From the NCBI GenBank assembly GCA_021300535.1, contig JAJTED010000048.1, positions 1 through 37,233 on the forward strand: a stretch of DNA of 37,233 bases, in the 5' to 3' direction. Of this stretch, positions 17,007 to 25,035 are shown piece by piece. The notes under the pieces were generated by a model, which made no database searches, was not told where the DNA came from, and saw nothing but the letters and a program-made list of their open reading frames with translations. The stretch comes from Planctomycetaceae bacterium. Lineage in GTDB: Bacteria; Planctomycetota; Planctomycetia; Pirellulales; UBA1268. Position 1 is the first letter of the stretch. Every line of letters begins with the position of its first letter. The position numbers and the translations under genes are program-made.

Positions 17007-18887
17007 ATGCGGTTCTGCCTGCTGACGACCCTGACAGTCGTGTTGATGGCCGGTCCTCTCGCGGGGGCGGCGGAGCCTTGGCCGGCGGACGTGCCGGGGT
17101 TCGTGAAGCCGGCGCCGGGTGAGCATCCGCGGCTGCTGTTCCGAAAGGCAGACGTGCCGAGTCTGCGGAAGAAGGCCGAGACGCCCGAAGGCAAGGCGAT
17201 CGTCGCCCGCCTCCGGCACATCCTGGGCGGGAATGGCGAGACGTTTCCGGAGCAGGCTTCACCGGCCACGAAAGGCTACCCCGGCCCCGGAAAGTATCAG
17301 GGTCTGAACATCGATGAGCGGGGTTATTTCACCATCAGCCACGCCGCGGGTTACGGCCTTCTCTACCAGCTCACCGGCGAGAAGAAGTATGCCGACCTGG
17401 GGCGCCGGTCGTTCGAGAAGATGATGGAGGGAGTCCGCGACGTGGACAGCCGCTATTCGTTCGTGGCGCCGGAAGGCGAATTGCGGGCGGGAAGCAGCTG
17501 GGCCGTGGCCGCGCTGGGCTATGACCTCTGCTACGACGGCTGGGACGAGGCGTTCCGCAAGAAGGTGGCCGAGGCGTTCCTGAACGTGAAGATCGAACAG
17601 GGCAGCGCCGGGATCGTCAAGTGCGCGACCAAACCCAAATACGGCCCGGCCAAGAACCACTATGGCGGCATCGCCGCCGCCAGCATGGCGGTGCTGGCGG
17701 TGATGAACGATCCGGGCACCGAAGACACCGACTTCGAGGCCCTCGTTCCCGGCATGATCAAGTCCACGATGGCGTTGCTGACCGGCGGCTTCGGCGATTA
17801 CGGGTTCTACGCCGAGGGCCACGGGCCGAGTCACGTCAGTTCCGACACCGGGTATCTCCTCATGCTGCAGGCCTGGCGGAACGCGCTGGGCAAGGATTTC
17901 ATCACGCCACGGCCCAACGCCCAGTGGATCAGCCTGCGGTGGGTGATGGAAACCCTGCCGATCGCCGGCCGACCGATGTATTTGAACCGGCAGAAGGCCG
18001 CGGACTCGTATGGCAACGATTTGTTCTGGCGGGGCGGCTGGTCGCACGGCGGCCAGTTCGCGCAGGGCTTCGGCACCGTCGATCCCAAGTACGTCCCCGC
18101 GATGCTGTGGACGTATCAGCAGGTCATCGAGCCGGCGGAAATCGCCGGCTATTGGCCGCCGCGGAACGTCGTCTATCCCCAGTACGGCTGGCTCGAGCAG
18201 GGCGACCGCAGTTACGACGCCATTCGGCAGGCCTGGCACGCGGTGGTCAGTTTCGTGAACTGGCCCACCGGCGGGAAGCCGGCCAATCCGGCCACGGCGC
18301 TGCCGCACGCGGTCTTCGACAGCAACAAGGGATACACGGTGTTCCGCAACCGGTGGCAGGATGGTGATGACATCGTGATCACCAGTCTGCTCGGCTACGG
18401 CCCCCGCGACGGCTACACGCCGGGGGGCGGCCCGATCCTCGCCTTCGCCTTCGGTCAGAAGATGACGCTGGGCAGCCTGGTGGGCAAGGCGGGCGCGTTC
18501 ACGGCGCACCCGGCGGGTGGCGTCACGGTGGCCGACGGCGGGGCGGGCATGCTGGGGTTCGATTGCTCCGCCGCCTCCGGCGCCGACGCGATCCTGGTGG
18601 CGGTGGGGGCGAATCTCAAGGGCGGGGCCGACGCCACGCTCCACGAGGTCGAGGCCGATGGACGCCGGGTGCAGATTCTAGTCTTCGCCAAGGGCAGGCA
18701 GGTTGCCGCACCGACCGCCGCTGGCGGCATGATCACCATCGGCGGGCAGAAGATCACGGTCGCCAAGGATGGCCTGACGTTCGCCGTCACGACGAAGCCG
18801 GCCGTGCCCGCCGTGGGCGTGCCGCCGGTTCTACCTCCCAACAAGGAGGTGCCGAAGGCTGCCGCGAGCGGCGACAAGGACGAGTGA
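17007..18887 (+). CDS. Exported heparinase II/III-like polysaccharide lyase
   Basis: The protein is 626 residues; the ATG at 17007 follows GGAGG, and a signal peptide (LLTTLTVVLMAGPLAGAA) is clear. The opening 'GEHPRLLFRKADVPSLRKKAETPEGKAIVARLR' is typical of planctomycete heparinase/alginate-lyase-like proteins. An alpha/alpha-toroid follows (about residues 90-420, with 'KNHYGGIAAASMAVLAV', 'FYAEGHGPSHVSSDTGYLLML' and 'SHGGQFAQGF'), then a beta-sandwich (from about 430, 'FDSNKGYTVFRNRWQDGDD'). Family enzymes cut uronic-acid polysaccharides by beta-elimination. I cannot assign catalytic residues or substrate. It stands alone on the plus strand. Confidence 0.82.
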   Translation: MRFCLLTTLTVVLMAGPLAGAAEPWPADVPGFVKPAPGEHPRLLFRKADVPSLRKKAETPEGKAIVARLRHILGGNGETFPEQASPATKGYPGPGKYQGLNIDERGYFTISHAAGYGLLYQLTGEKKYADLGRRSFEKMMEGVRDVDSRYSFVAPEGELRAGSSWAVAALGYDLCYDGWDEAFRKKVAEAFLNVKIEQGSAGIVKCATKPKYGPAKNHYGGIAAASMAVLAVMNDPGTEDTDFEALVPGMIKSTMALLTGGFGDYGFYAEGHGPSHVSSDTGYLLMLQAWRNALGKDFITPRPNAQWISLRWVMETLPIAGRPMYLNRQKAADSYGNDLFWRGGWSHGGQFAQGFGTVDPKYVPAMLWTYQQVIEPAEIAGYWPPRNVVYPQYGWLEQGDRSYDAIRQAWHAVVSFVNWPTGGKPANPATALPHAVFDSNKGYTVFRNRWQDGDDIVITSLLGYGPRDGYTPGGGPILAFAFGQKMTLGSLVGKAGAFTAHPAGGVTVADGGAGMLGFDCSAASGADAILVAVGANLKGGADATLHEVEADGRRVQILVFAKGRQVAAPTAAGGMITIGGQKITVAKDGLTFAVTTKPAVPAVGVPPVLPPNKEVPKAAASGDKDE

Positions 18888-18894
18888 AGGAGCG

Positions 18895-18990
18895 GTGGCT
18901 CGGGGGCAGAGTTTCTGGGAAGGGTTCTTTCGGTGCCAGGAACTCGTCGACTTCCTGATCAGCCGCGCACGGGCGGGCGCGGTGAAGTGA
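18895..18990 (+). CDS. Possible small protein (31 residues), doubtful
   Basis: A GTG-initiated frame starts 7 nt after the heparinase-like stop and has GGAG just upstream. It reads 'ARGQSFWEGFFRCQELVDFL' followed by 'ISRARAGAVK', an aromatic and hydrophobic short peptide. It could be a small protein co-translated with its neighbour, or the leftover end of a lost gene. Nothing similar is recognised and there is no composition test, so confidence is low. Confidence 0.22.
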   Translation: MARGQSFWEGFFRCQELVDFLISRARAGAVK

Positions 18991-19109
18991 GCCCGGGGTG
19001 AGATCAGAGGCACGCCCGCCTTCCCGGGTGCCATGCGGAGCGGGCTGGAACCGAGGCATCTCGCGCCGTCGTGCGGCATGGACCGCGGAGTGGCTTTCGT
19101 GCCCGGAGT

Positions 19110-19129
19110 CCCCGGGTTTCCACCCGGGG
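19110..19129. terminator. Perfect hairpin between heparinase-like gene and punA
   Basis: CCCCGGGT-TTCC-ACCCGGGG is an 8-bp perfect GC-rich stem with a 4-nt loop, followed by CTTCTT on the plus strand. It lies between two genes that point at each other, so it could stop transcription from both. Half of it is shared with the repeat block at 8305-8321. Confidence 0.45.
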
Positions 19130-19240
19130 CTTCTTGGGAAGCACGCGATTGACCCAGAAAACCCTCGCCGAGGATGCAGGCGGGCTCGGGCATGGACATA
19201 AGCTTCTTGGCGGTCGGCGAGGAAACGGGCAGGTCGATCG

Positions 19241-20074
19241 TCAGGCCCCGCCGCGGCGGGACCGCACGGCCGCGGTGATCAGTGACCGCAGCTTGGGCTC
19301 GGCGGTCCGGGCCGCGGCAAGGATGTTCTCAACCGTGGCCACCTCGAGGTGGTCGGGCAGGCACATGTCGGTGATCACCGAAATGCCGAGCACCTCCAGC
19401 CCCGAGTGCACCGCCACGATCACCTCCGGCACCGTCGACATCCCGACCACGTCGGCGCCGATGCCGCGCAAGAAGCGGTATTCGGCCCGTGTCTCCAGGT
19501 TCGGGCCGGTCACGGCCACGTAGACGCCACGGTGGCAGGCGAAGTTCTCCCGGCGGGCGGTTTCCAGGGCCGCGTCGATGAGAGCCGGCGTATAAGGGGC
19601 CGACATGTCGGGAAACCGCGGCCCGAGCCGCTCGTCGTTGATGCCGATCAGCGGGTTGCCGTTGAGCAGGTTGATGTGGTCGTCGATGACCATCAGGTCG
19701 CCGGTGCGATACTGGGGGTTGAGGCCGCCGCAGGCGTTGGTGACCACGAGCAGCCCGGCGCCGAGCCGCTTCACGACGCGGACGGGAAACGTGATCTGGG
19801 CCAGGGGATATCCCTCGTACGCATGCTGCCGCCCTTCCATGACGACCACCGGCACTCCCGCGAGGAGCCCGCACACGAGCTGGCCGGCATGGCCATGGGC
19901 CGTGGAGCGGGCGAAGTGCGGGATCGAGTCGTAGGGAATCGTCACCTTGTCGGCGAGCGCCGTCCCGATGCCGCCGAGGCCGCTGCCGAGGATGATGCCC
20001 ACCGCCGGCCGCGGGGCCCACTGGCTCGTGATGAAGGCGGCGGCTTCCGTGATCTTGTCGAACTGATCGAGCAT
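19241..20074 (-). CDS. punA: Purine nucleoside phosphorylase (trimeric PNP/MTAP family)
   Basis: The protein is 277 residues, family-typical, with GGAG before the ATG at 20074. It splits purine nucleosides with phosphate into base and ribose-1-phosphate. Visible motifs are the phosphate loop 'ILGSGLGG', 'STAHGHAGQL', 'VTNACGGLN', 'GPNLETRAEYRFL' (base-binding Glu) and 'GADVVGMSTVPE'. At the position where trimeric 6-oxopurine PNPs have Asn ('ITN', Asn243 in the human enzyme) this protein has Asp ('VITDMCLPD'), which may change base preference. It is the last gene of a three-gene minus-strand run. Confidence 0.9.
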   Translation of the reverse strand: MLDQFDKITEAAAFITSQWAPRPAVGIILGSGLGGIGTALADKVTIPYDSIPHFARSTAHGHAGQLVCGLLAGVPVVVMEGRQHAYEGYPLAQITFPVRVVKRLGAGLLVVTNACGGLNPQYRTGDLMVIDDHINLLNGNPLIGINDERLGPRFPDMSAPYTPALIDAALETARRENFACHRGVYVAVTGPNLETRAEYRFLRGIGADVVGMSTVPEVIVAVHSGLEVLGISVITDMCLPDHLEVATVENILAAARTAEPKLRSLITAAVRSRRGGA

Positions 20075-20109
20075 GCCTGCTCTCCGGGATCGAGTGGACG
20101 CCGAGGGCG

Positions 20110-20421
20110 TCACTCGCCGCCGAGAAGAGCCTGGAAATCGGGATGATTCCGCAGCGACTCGAGATCCGCGCGATCGACGAGCCCCTTTCGCGATACCAGT
20201 TCCGCCAGCACCCGCAGCACCTCGACGGAGTCCTGCTTGCGGGCCAGCAGCCGCCCGAAGAAGTCGATGTCGAAGTCCAACTGGTTCAGCGCGCCGAACC
20301 AGTCGGCCGGCTGACCACGGCCGCGCGACTTGCCGCGGACCGGCTTGCCGCGTGAAGACCCGCCCGCCGCGCCCGGGTGGGGATCATCGGGCGTGAATTG
20401 CGGAGAGTCGCGGCCTGACAT
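20110..20421 (-). CDS. Short TPR-like protein, probably with a missing centre
   Basis: The protein is 103 residues. A disordered Gly/Arg-rich N terminus (about 1-40) is followed by 'LDFDIDFFGRLLARKQDSVEVLRVLAELVSRKGL', the first helices of a tetratricopeptide-type protein, then 'VDRADLESLRNHPDFQALL', which resembles the usual end of such proteins. Relatives I know carry further TPR helices between these blocks, so an in-frame loss of about 50-60 residues near 20170 is suspected. TPR proteins mediate protein-protein contacts. It lies between the acidic protein and punA, with gaps of 22 and 35 nt. Confidence 0.6.
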   Translation of the reverse strand: MSGRDSPQFTPDDPHPGAAGGSSRGKPVRGKSRGRGQPADWFGALNQLDFDIDFFGRLLARKQDSVEVLRVLAELVSRKGLVDRADLESLRNHPDFQALLGGE

Positions 20422-20443
20422 GGCTCGGTCTCGGTGGCGGTGG

Positions 20444-20785
20444 CTACTTCTTCTTGCCGGTGCCCTTGCCGGGCGGCGGCTCCTCGTCGCCGTCGTCGGG
20501 GTGATCCCAGTCGGGGTCGTTTTCTTCTTCCTCGAAATCGTCGTCGAACTCATCGTCGAAATCGTCGAAACTCGATTCCTCGTCGGCCACGGGCTGGGCA
20601 ACGGCGAGATCTTCCTCGTCACCGAGGTCCTCGTCCTCGTCGTCAGGGTCGCCGGCCGCCGCGATCCACCCCCGGCGGCCACCGTCTACCTCGCCGGGTG
20701 ACGGAGGAACCCATACCGGCGGCTGTGGCAGCAGTTCCGGAGGCGACGGCGTGCAGACGGTGAGCGATGGGACGACGAGAATCAT
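20444..20785 (-). CDS. Acidic low-complexity hypothetical protein
   Basis: The frame encodes 113 residues from the ATG at 20785. The first about 35 residues are Pro-rich ('PSPPELLPQPPVWVPPSP'), the middle and C-terminal part is strongly acidic ('FDDFDDEFDDDFEEEENDPD'), and it ends 'GKGTGKKK'. No fold is predicted and the start is uncertain because no good Shine-Dalgarno is seen. Acidic tails of this kind are common in planctomycete proteins of unknown role; binding to basic proteins or metal ions is only a guess. Confidence 0.5.
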   Translation of the reverse strand: MILVVPSLTVCTPSPPELLPQPPVWVPPSPGEVDGGRRGWIAAAGDPDDEDEDLGDEEDLAVAQPVADEESSFDDFDDEFDDDFEEEENDPDWDHPDDGDEEPPPGKGTGKKK

Positions 20786-20936
20786 CGAGCGTGGACTCTT
20801 TCGGGGAACAGGGAGAACGGCTGAGAGCAAACCCTTTTGCCCGCGCCGCGTCAAGACTGGGCATTGTACGCGGTTCCCACCGGGGACGGGGCGAGGGGAT
20901 TTCCGAGCCCCGCATCCGGGCGATCGCTGGCTGACA

Positions 20937-21130
20937 CATTCGGCCTGTGGCACTCCCGCCCGGATTCGCAAGCCTGGAGGCTTGCGCCACGGTGCCTGGT
21001 TGCCGTGTGTTGGCAAAACATCGCATCGTGCGATTTTTGCCTGGCGGGCCTCCGCCCGCAGGTATCGACCCGGCCATCCTGGCCTGACGCCTGTCGCGGC
21101 GGTCGCTGACCGTCGCATTCGGCCTGTGGC
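20937..21130. repeat. Direct repeat pair CATTCGGCCTGTGGC
   Basis: The 15-mer is exact at 20937-20951 and 21116-21130 (179 nt apart). Each copy is preceded within a few bases by GCTGAC. The pair brackets several hairpins, consistent with a composite repeat unit. Confidence 0.6.
21012..21041. repeat. 30-nt bulged hairpin
   Basis: GGCAAAA, one unpaired C, ATCGCA, loop TCG, TGCGAT and TTTTGCC give a 13-bp stem with a single bulge in the left arm. The size and bulge resemble the CATGGATG hairpins, but the apex differs. The T-rich right arm could act as a weak plus-strand terminator. Confidence 0.5.
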
Positions 21131-21257
21131 GCCAACGCGGCGCGGATCGACGCCTCGTCGACCCGCCGCGCCGCCGCTCCGCGGCGGCCACGGTCGCCCG
21201 GAGGTGCGACCGCCCGGCCGGCCGGGCACGCTTCAGCTGTGCCCGCGGCGGCCAAAG

Positions 21258-21286
21258 CCTGCCGGGGGCATGGATGCCCCGGCAGG
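21258..21286 (-). terminator. CATGGATG hairpin 25 nt after argJ
   Basis: CCTGCCGGGG, one unpaired G, CAT, GG, ATGCCCCGGCAGG form a 13-bp stem with a single bulge. It is placed like a transcription terminator for argC-argJ (minus strand) but lacks a U-run. It shares apex and bulge with 392-422 and 25036-25066, while the stem sequence is unrelated. Confidence 0.55.
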
Positions 21287-21311
21287 TTTCAATATGAATG
21301 CCCCAGCAGGC

Positions 21312-22535
21312 TTACGTGTGATAGTCGGCGTTGAGATGCACGTACTCGGCGGTCAGGTCGCTCGAGTAGAAGCGGATCGCCCCGGGGCCCGAGCCGAGTT
21401 CGAGTTCGATGAGCGTCTCGCGGGCGGCCTTGATCGAGGCCGAGACGGCGTCGGCGTCGAAGGGCACGGGAGCACCCGCCTGGAACAGCAGCGTGCCGTT
21501 GAGCCGCAGCCGGACCTGCGTCGGGTCGAACCGCACGCCGGAGTACCCGGCCGCCGACACGATCCGGCCCCAGTTGGGGTCGGCGCCGTGCACGGCGGTC
21601 TTCACGAGCGGGCTGTCGGCGATCGTGCGGGCGACCTGCCGCGCCTCGTCGCGGGTCGCGCAGCCGGTGACCTCGATCCGCATCACATGCGTCGCCCCCT
21701 CGCCGTCGTCGGCCATCTCGCGGGCCAGCGTTTCGCAGGCGGCGGACAGCGACCGACCGAAGGCCGCGAGGCCCGCCCCGTGGAGCGTGCCGCCGCCGGC
21801 GGCGCCGTTGGCCAGCAGCAGCACCGTGTCGTTGGTGCTCATGTGCCCATCCACGCTCACGCAATTGAACGACGTCTCGGCCGCCTCGCGGAGCAGCCGC
21901 TCGGCGTCGGCCGGCTCGATGGCCGCGTCGGTGAGCACCACGCCGAGCATCGTGGCCAGCCGGGGGCCGATCATCGCCGCCCCCTTGGCCATCCCGAAGA
22001 GCGTGTAGGCCGTGCCGTCGGCCGCGAACGTGGAACCGGCGAGCTTGGGGCGGGTGTCGGTCGTCATCATGCCCCGGGCCGCGGTGACGACGGCGTCATC
22101 GTCGACGGCCAGCCGGGCCGCGGCCTGCTCGAGGCCGCGGGTGATCTTCTCCAACGGCAGAAACTCGCCGATGATTCCCGTGGACAGCACGAGCACCTCG
22201 TCGGCGGCCGCGCCGATCAGCTTCCCGGCCGCCGCCGCCATCGCCCGCGCGTCGTCGAGGCCGCGGGCACCGGTGCAGGCGTTGGCGTTGCCGGAGTTGA
22301 TCGCCACCCCGCGGAAGTTGCGGCCCGGCGTCAGGCTGCGGTCGTAGGCGACCGGGGCCGCGTACACGAGGTTCGTCGTGTAGACGCCCGCCGCCGTCGC
22401 CGGCAGGTCGGACGCCACGAGCGTGACGTCCTCGCGGGACGCGTTCCGCTTGATCCCGGCGTGCACCGCGGCCACGCGGAAGCCGCGGGGCAGGGGAGGA
22501 ATGGGCAGGCGGATCGGGGTGTCGGTGATCGTCAT
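21312..22535 (-). CDS. argJ: Bifunctional ornithine acetyltransferase / N-acetylglutamate synthase
   Basis: The protein is 407 residues. ArgJ moves the acetyl group from N-acetylornithine to glutamate, closing the cyclic arginine pathway, and some members also use acetyl-CoA. The self-cleavage site is clear in 'MAKGAAMIGPRLATMLGVVLTDA', with the nucleophilic Thr after Ala; cleavage yields alpha and beta chains. Other family blocks are 'SGNANACTGARGLDDA', 'STGIIGEFLPLEKI', 'ADPNWGRIVSAAGYSG' and the C-terminal 'LTAEYVHLNADYHT'. It starts 4 nt after the argC stop, so the two are co-transcribed. Whether it is mono- or bifunctional cannot be read from sequence. Confidence 0.95.
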   Translation of the reverse strand: MTITDTPIRLPIPPLPRGFRVAAVHAGIKRNASREDVTLVASDLPATAAGVYTTNLVYAAPVAYDRSLTPGRNFRGVAINSGNANACTGARGLDDARAMAAAAGKLIGAAADEVLVLSTGIIGEFLPLEKITRGLEQAAARLAVDDDAVVTAARGMMTTDTRPKLAGSTFAADGTAYTLFGMAKGAAMIGPRLATMLGVVLTDAAIEPADAERLLREAAETSFNCVSVDGHMSTNDTVLLLANGAAGGGTLHGAGLAAFGRSLSAACETLAREMADDGEGATHVMRIEVTGCATRDEARQVARTIADSPLVKTAVHGADPNWGRIVSAAGYSGVRFDPTQVRLRLNGTLLFQAGAPVPFDADAVSASIKAARETLIELELGSGPGAIRFYSSDLTAEYVHLNADYHT

Positions 22536-22539
22536 TGGG

Positions 22540-23568
22540 TCATGCCAGCCCGGCGTGCTCGGGCAGCCCGAAGAGGATGTTGAAGTTCTGCACCGCCGCC
22601 CCGGCCGCCCCCTTCACGAGGTTGTCGAGGCAGGAGATGAGGAGGATGCGGCCGCGGACCACCCGGGCGGTGATGTCGCAGAAGTTCGTGTCGACGGTGT
22701 CTTTCGTGCCGGGCAGGTGGTCCACGATCCGCACGAACCGCTCGCCGGCGTAGGCCTCGCGCAGCAGGTTCATCACGTCCGCCTCGGCGACCGTCTTCCG
22801 CGGCTTCACGTAGATCGTGGAGAGGATGCCGCGGTCCATCGGCGCGAGCTGCGGCGTGAAGATCACGGCCGGCCGCGTGCCGGCATGGCGGGCGATCACC
22901 TGCTCGATCTCGGGTGTGTGCCGGTGGCGGCCCACGTTGTAGGCCGAGAGGCTCTCGTTGCACTCGGGGAAGTGCGTCATCAGCTTCGGCTGCCGGCCGG
23001 CGCCGCTGACGCCGCTCTTGGAGTCGACGATGATGTCGTCGGTCTCCACGAGGCCGCTCTTCACGAGCGGAGCCAGTGGAAGGATGGCGGAGGTCGAGTA
23101 GCAGCCCGGATTGGCCACGAGCGTGGCATCGGCGAGCTGTGACCGGAAAAGTTCCGGCAGGCCGTAGACAGTCGTGCCCAGCCGGGCGGGATCGGGGTGC
23201 TCGTGGCCGTACCACTCGCGGTAGGTGTCGGGGTCGTCGAGCCGGTAGTCGGCGCTGAAATCCACCACCTTCGCTCCGGCGGCCAGCACCTGCGGCAGGA
23301 TCTCCGCGCTGGCGGCATGGGGCAGGCAGCCGAAGACGCAGTCGGCCCGTGTGCCGACCTCCTCCGGCCCGAGATCCTCGAGCGGCAGGTCGAGCCGCGA
23401 CACGAGGCTCGGGTGGACGGCCGAGATCGGCGTGTGCCCTTCCTGGCGGCTGGTGACGGCGACGATCTCGGCGTGCGGGTGCCGGAGAAGGATCTTGATC
23501 GCCTCGAGGGCGGTGTAGCCGGTGGCGCCGAGGATGGCGACGCGGACACGCTGCGGGAATGTGCTCAT
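22540..23568 (-). CDS. argC: N-acetyl-gamma-glutamyl-phosphate reductase
   Basis: The protein is 342 residues. It reduces N-acetylglutamyl phosphate to the semialdehyde with NADPH, the third step of arginine synthesis. The nucleotide-binding 'ILGATGYTALEAIKIL', the catalytic Cys in 'VANPGCYSTSAIL', 'VDSKSGVSGAG', and the His-rich 'NVGRHRHTPEIEQV' are all present. It is the first gene of a two-gene unit with argJ. The first 31 residues ('MSTFPQRVRVAILGATGYTA') give a natural start at 23568. Confidence 0.95.
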   Translation of the reverse strand: MSTFPQRVRVAILGATGYTALEAIKILLRHPHAEIVAVTSRQEGHTPISAVHPSLVSRLDLPLEDLGPEEVGTRADCVFGCLPHAASAEILPQVLAAGAKVVDFSADYRLDDPDTYREWYGHEHPDPARLGTTVYGLPELFRSQLADATLVANPGCYSTSAILPLAPLVKSGLVETDDIIVDSKSGVSGAGRQPKLMTHFPECNESLSAYNVGRHRHTPEIEQVIARHAGTRPAVIFTPQLAPMDRGILSTIYVKPRKTVAEADVMNLLREAYAGERFVRIVDHLPGTKDTVDTNFCDITARVVRGRILLISCLDNLVKGAAGAAVQNFNILFGLPEHAGLA

Positions 23569-23731
23569 CTGGGGCTTCCGGTCGCGGGGCGGGAGGCACG
23601 TTTATAGCGGGCGGCCCGGCGGGCCTCCACCCGAGATACGATTCTATCAGCCCTCAGCGACGCCCCAGGACCAGTCGCGGGCCGCGCGGACGTCGCCACA
23701 CGGCCGGAAGGCCTGTGCCCCGCGACGACGT

Positions 23732-24376
23732 TCATGAGCGTCTTCGCTTCGCGACGAGGCGGGATTCGATCAGCCGCACGAGCCAGCCGGCCACGGCCCG
23801 TTTCGAGGCCCGCCTCGAGCCGACGTGCGCATGCCGGGAGTCATAGACGGCCACGGCGGTCGCGTCGGCTTCGAGGGCCGTGACGTCGTTGACCACGATC
23901 AGGTCGCACCGCTTCGCGGTGATCTTCTCGAAGGCCCGGCGCGGATCGGCCCCCGGCTCGAGCGCGAAGGCCACGAACCACTGGCCCGGCCGCTGCCGTC
24001 GGGCGAGCGTCGCGATCACGTCGGTCGTGGGGCCGAGCTTGAGCGTCAGTCCGGCGGCCGTGCGGGGAATCTTGCCCGCCGACCGCCGCACGGGCTCGAA
24101 GTCGCAGGGAGCGGCGGCGGCGATCACGCCGTCGCACTGCGGCAGTTCCGCGACCGCGGCCGCGAGCATCTCGGCCGTCGTGACGACGGGAATCACGCGG
24201 GCCTTCCGGGGATAGGCGATCTGGACGGGGCCGCTGACGATCGTCACCTGGTGGCCGCGGGCCAGGGCGGCCGCGGCCAGCGCCTTGGCCATGCGGCCGC
24301 TGGAGGCGTTTGTGAGGTAGCGGACGTCGTCGAGGTAGGCGCGGGTTGGGCCGGCGGTGAGGAGGATCTTCGCCAT
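23732..24376 (-). CDS. coaB: Phosphopantothenate-cysteine ligase (separate CoaB)
   Basis: The protein is 214 residues and corresponds to the ligase half of the usual fused CoaBC enzyme, joining 4'-phosphopantothenate and cysteine with a nucleotide triphosphate. Family motifs include 'LLTAGPTRAYLDDVRYLTNASSGRM', 'VTIVSGPVQIAYP', 'AAAPCDFEP' and 'KLGPTTDVIATL', and the domain ends 'VVNDVTALEADATAVAVYD'. It follows coaC after a 17-nt gap. In most bacteria the two activities are on one chain; here they are separate genes. The C-terminal about 30 residues are basic and not recognised. Confidence 0.88.
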   Translation of the reverse strand: MAKILLTAGPTRAYLDDVRYLTNASSGRMAKALAAAALARGHQVTIVSGPVQIAYPRKARVIPVVTTAEMLAAAVAELPQCDGVIAAAAPCDFEPVRRSAGKIPRTAAGLTLKLGPTTDVIATLARRQRPGQWFVAFALEPGADPRRAFEKITAKRCDLIVVNDVTALEADATAVAVYDSRHAHVGSRRASKRAVAGWLVRLIESRLVAKRRRS

Positions 24377-24393
24377 CGGGCCGCCGCTGAGGT

Positions 24394-24960
24394 TCAGGAG
24401 GAAGATTTGCGGGGCGTGGTGGCCAGGGCCGTGACGATCGCGGTGGCGATCTCCTCGGGTTCGGCCATCCGTCCGGCGCCGTGCTGGCGGCAGGAGAGCC
24501 AGCCGGTCTGCGGCCCGACGATCCGCAGGCCGTCAGCCGCGAGCTGCGCGACGTTCCGCTGCACGGCGGGCTTGGCCCACATGGCGGAGTTCATCGCCGG
24601 CGCCAGCAGCACTGGGCATTCGGCACAGAGCAGGAGTGTCGTCAGCAGGTCATCAGCCACGCCGCTGGCCGCCTTGGCGAGCAGGTCGGCCGTGGCCGGG
24701 GCCACGACGACGATGTCGGCCCGGGCGGCGAGCTCGATGTGGGCCCCGAGGGGAAAGGTCGCCGGGTCGAACGAGCGCGAGGCGACCGGCCGGCCTGTGA
24801 GGGCGGCGAAAGTGGCGGCGCCGACGAACCGCCGCGCATTGCGCGTCAGCACGGCGGTCACGCCGGCCCCGCGCTGCACGAGCAGGCTCGCCAGCATCGC
24901 CGCCTTGTAAGCGGCGATGCCGCCGGAGACGCCCAAGACGATTTCACGACCGGCGAGCAT
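24394..24960 (-). CDS. coaC: Phosphopantothenoylcysteine decarboxylase (separate CoaC)
   Basis: The protein is 188 residues from the ATG at 24960, preceded by GGGAGG. It is an FMN-dependent HFCD-family flavoprotein that decarboxylates phosphopantothenoylcysteine to phosphopantetheine. The flavin-binding 'LGVSGGIAAYKAAML', the active-site His in 'GAHIELAARADIVVVAPATADLLAK', 'PAMNSAMW' and the Cys-containing lid 'TGWLSCRQHGAGRMAEPEEI' are visible. It lies between rpoZ and coaB in the housekeeping operon. Confidence 0.92.
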   Translation of the reverse strand: MLAGREIVLGVSGGIAAYKAAMLASLLVQRGAGVTAVLTRNARRFVGAATFAALTGRPVASRSFDPATFPLGAHIELAARADIVVVAPATADLLAKAASGVADDLLTTLLLCAECPVLLAPAMNSAMWAKPAVQRNVAQLAADGLRIVGPQTGWLSCRQHGAGRMAEPEEIATAIVTALATTPRKSSS

Positions 24961-25035
24961 GTTCACCTCCCGGCCGCCTGGAGGAGCGGCCGCCGGCAGC
25001 CGGAGCAAACCTTGGCTTTGCGAACGGCTGCGTAA

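Larger units (their letters stand above)
18888..19240. other. Gene-poor stretch with repeat fragments
   Basis: No recognised gene apart from a possible 31-residue ORF at its start. It contains a perfect hairpin at 19110-19129, a 17-nt block (19121-19137) inverted relative to 8305-8321, a 14-nt block GAAAACCCTCGCCG (19157-19170) nearly identical to 28479-28492, and around 19147-19170 a degraded version of the 252-275 part of the 99-bp repeat. Confidence 0.55.
20786..21311. other. Gene-free stretch packed with hairpins
   Basis: No protein is recognised in these 526 nt. From about 20930 to 21290 hairpins follow one another: 20968-20985 (GCAAGCC/GGCTTGC), 21012-21041 (see separate entry), GCGGGC/GCCCGC near 21044-21059, CCGCCGC/GCGGCGG near 21171-21187, CGGTCGC/GCGACCG near 21191-21212, GGGCAC/GTGCCC near 21226-21246, and 21258-21286. 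The 15-mer CATTCGGCCTGTGGC occurs at 20937-20951 and again at 21116-21130. The region may be a dispersed repeat cluster or a structured RNA. Confidence 0.6.

Noticed and set aside
20786..21311. tRNA or known riboswitch in the hairpin-rich gap
   Set aside because: No cloverleaf with a CCA-type end or T-loop sequence, and no familiar riboswitch core, could be found.
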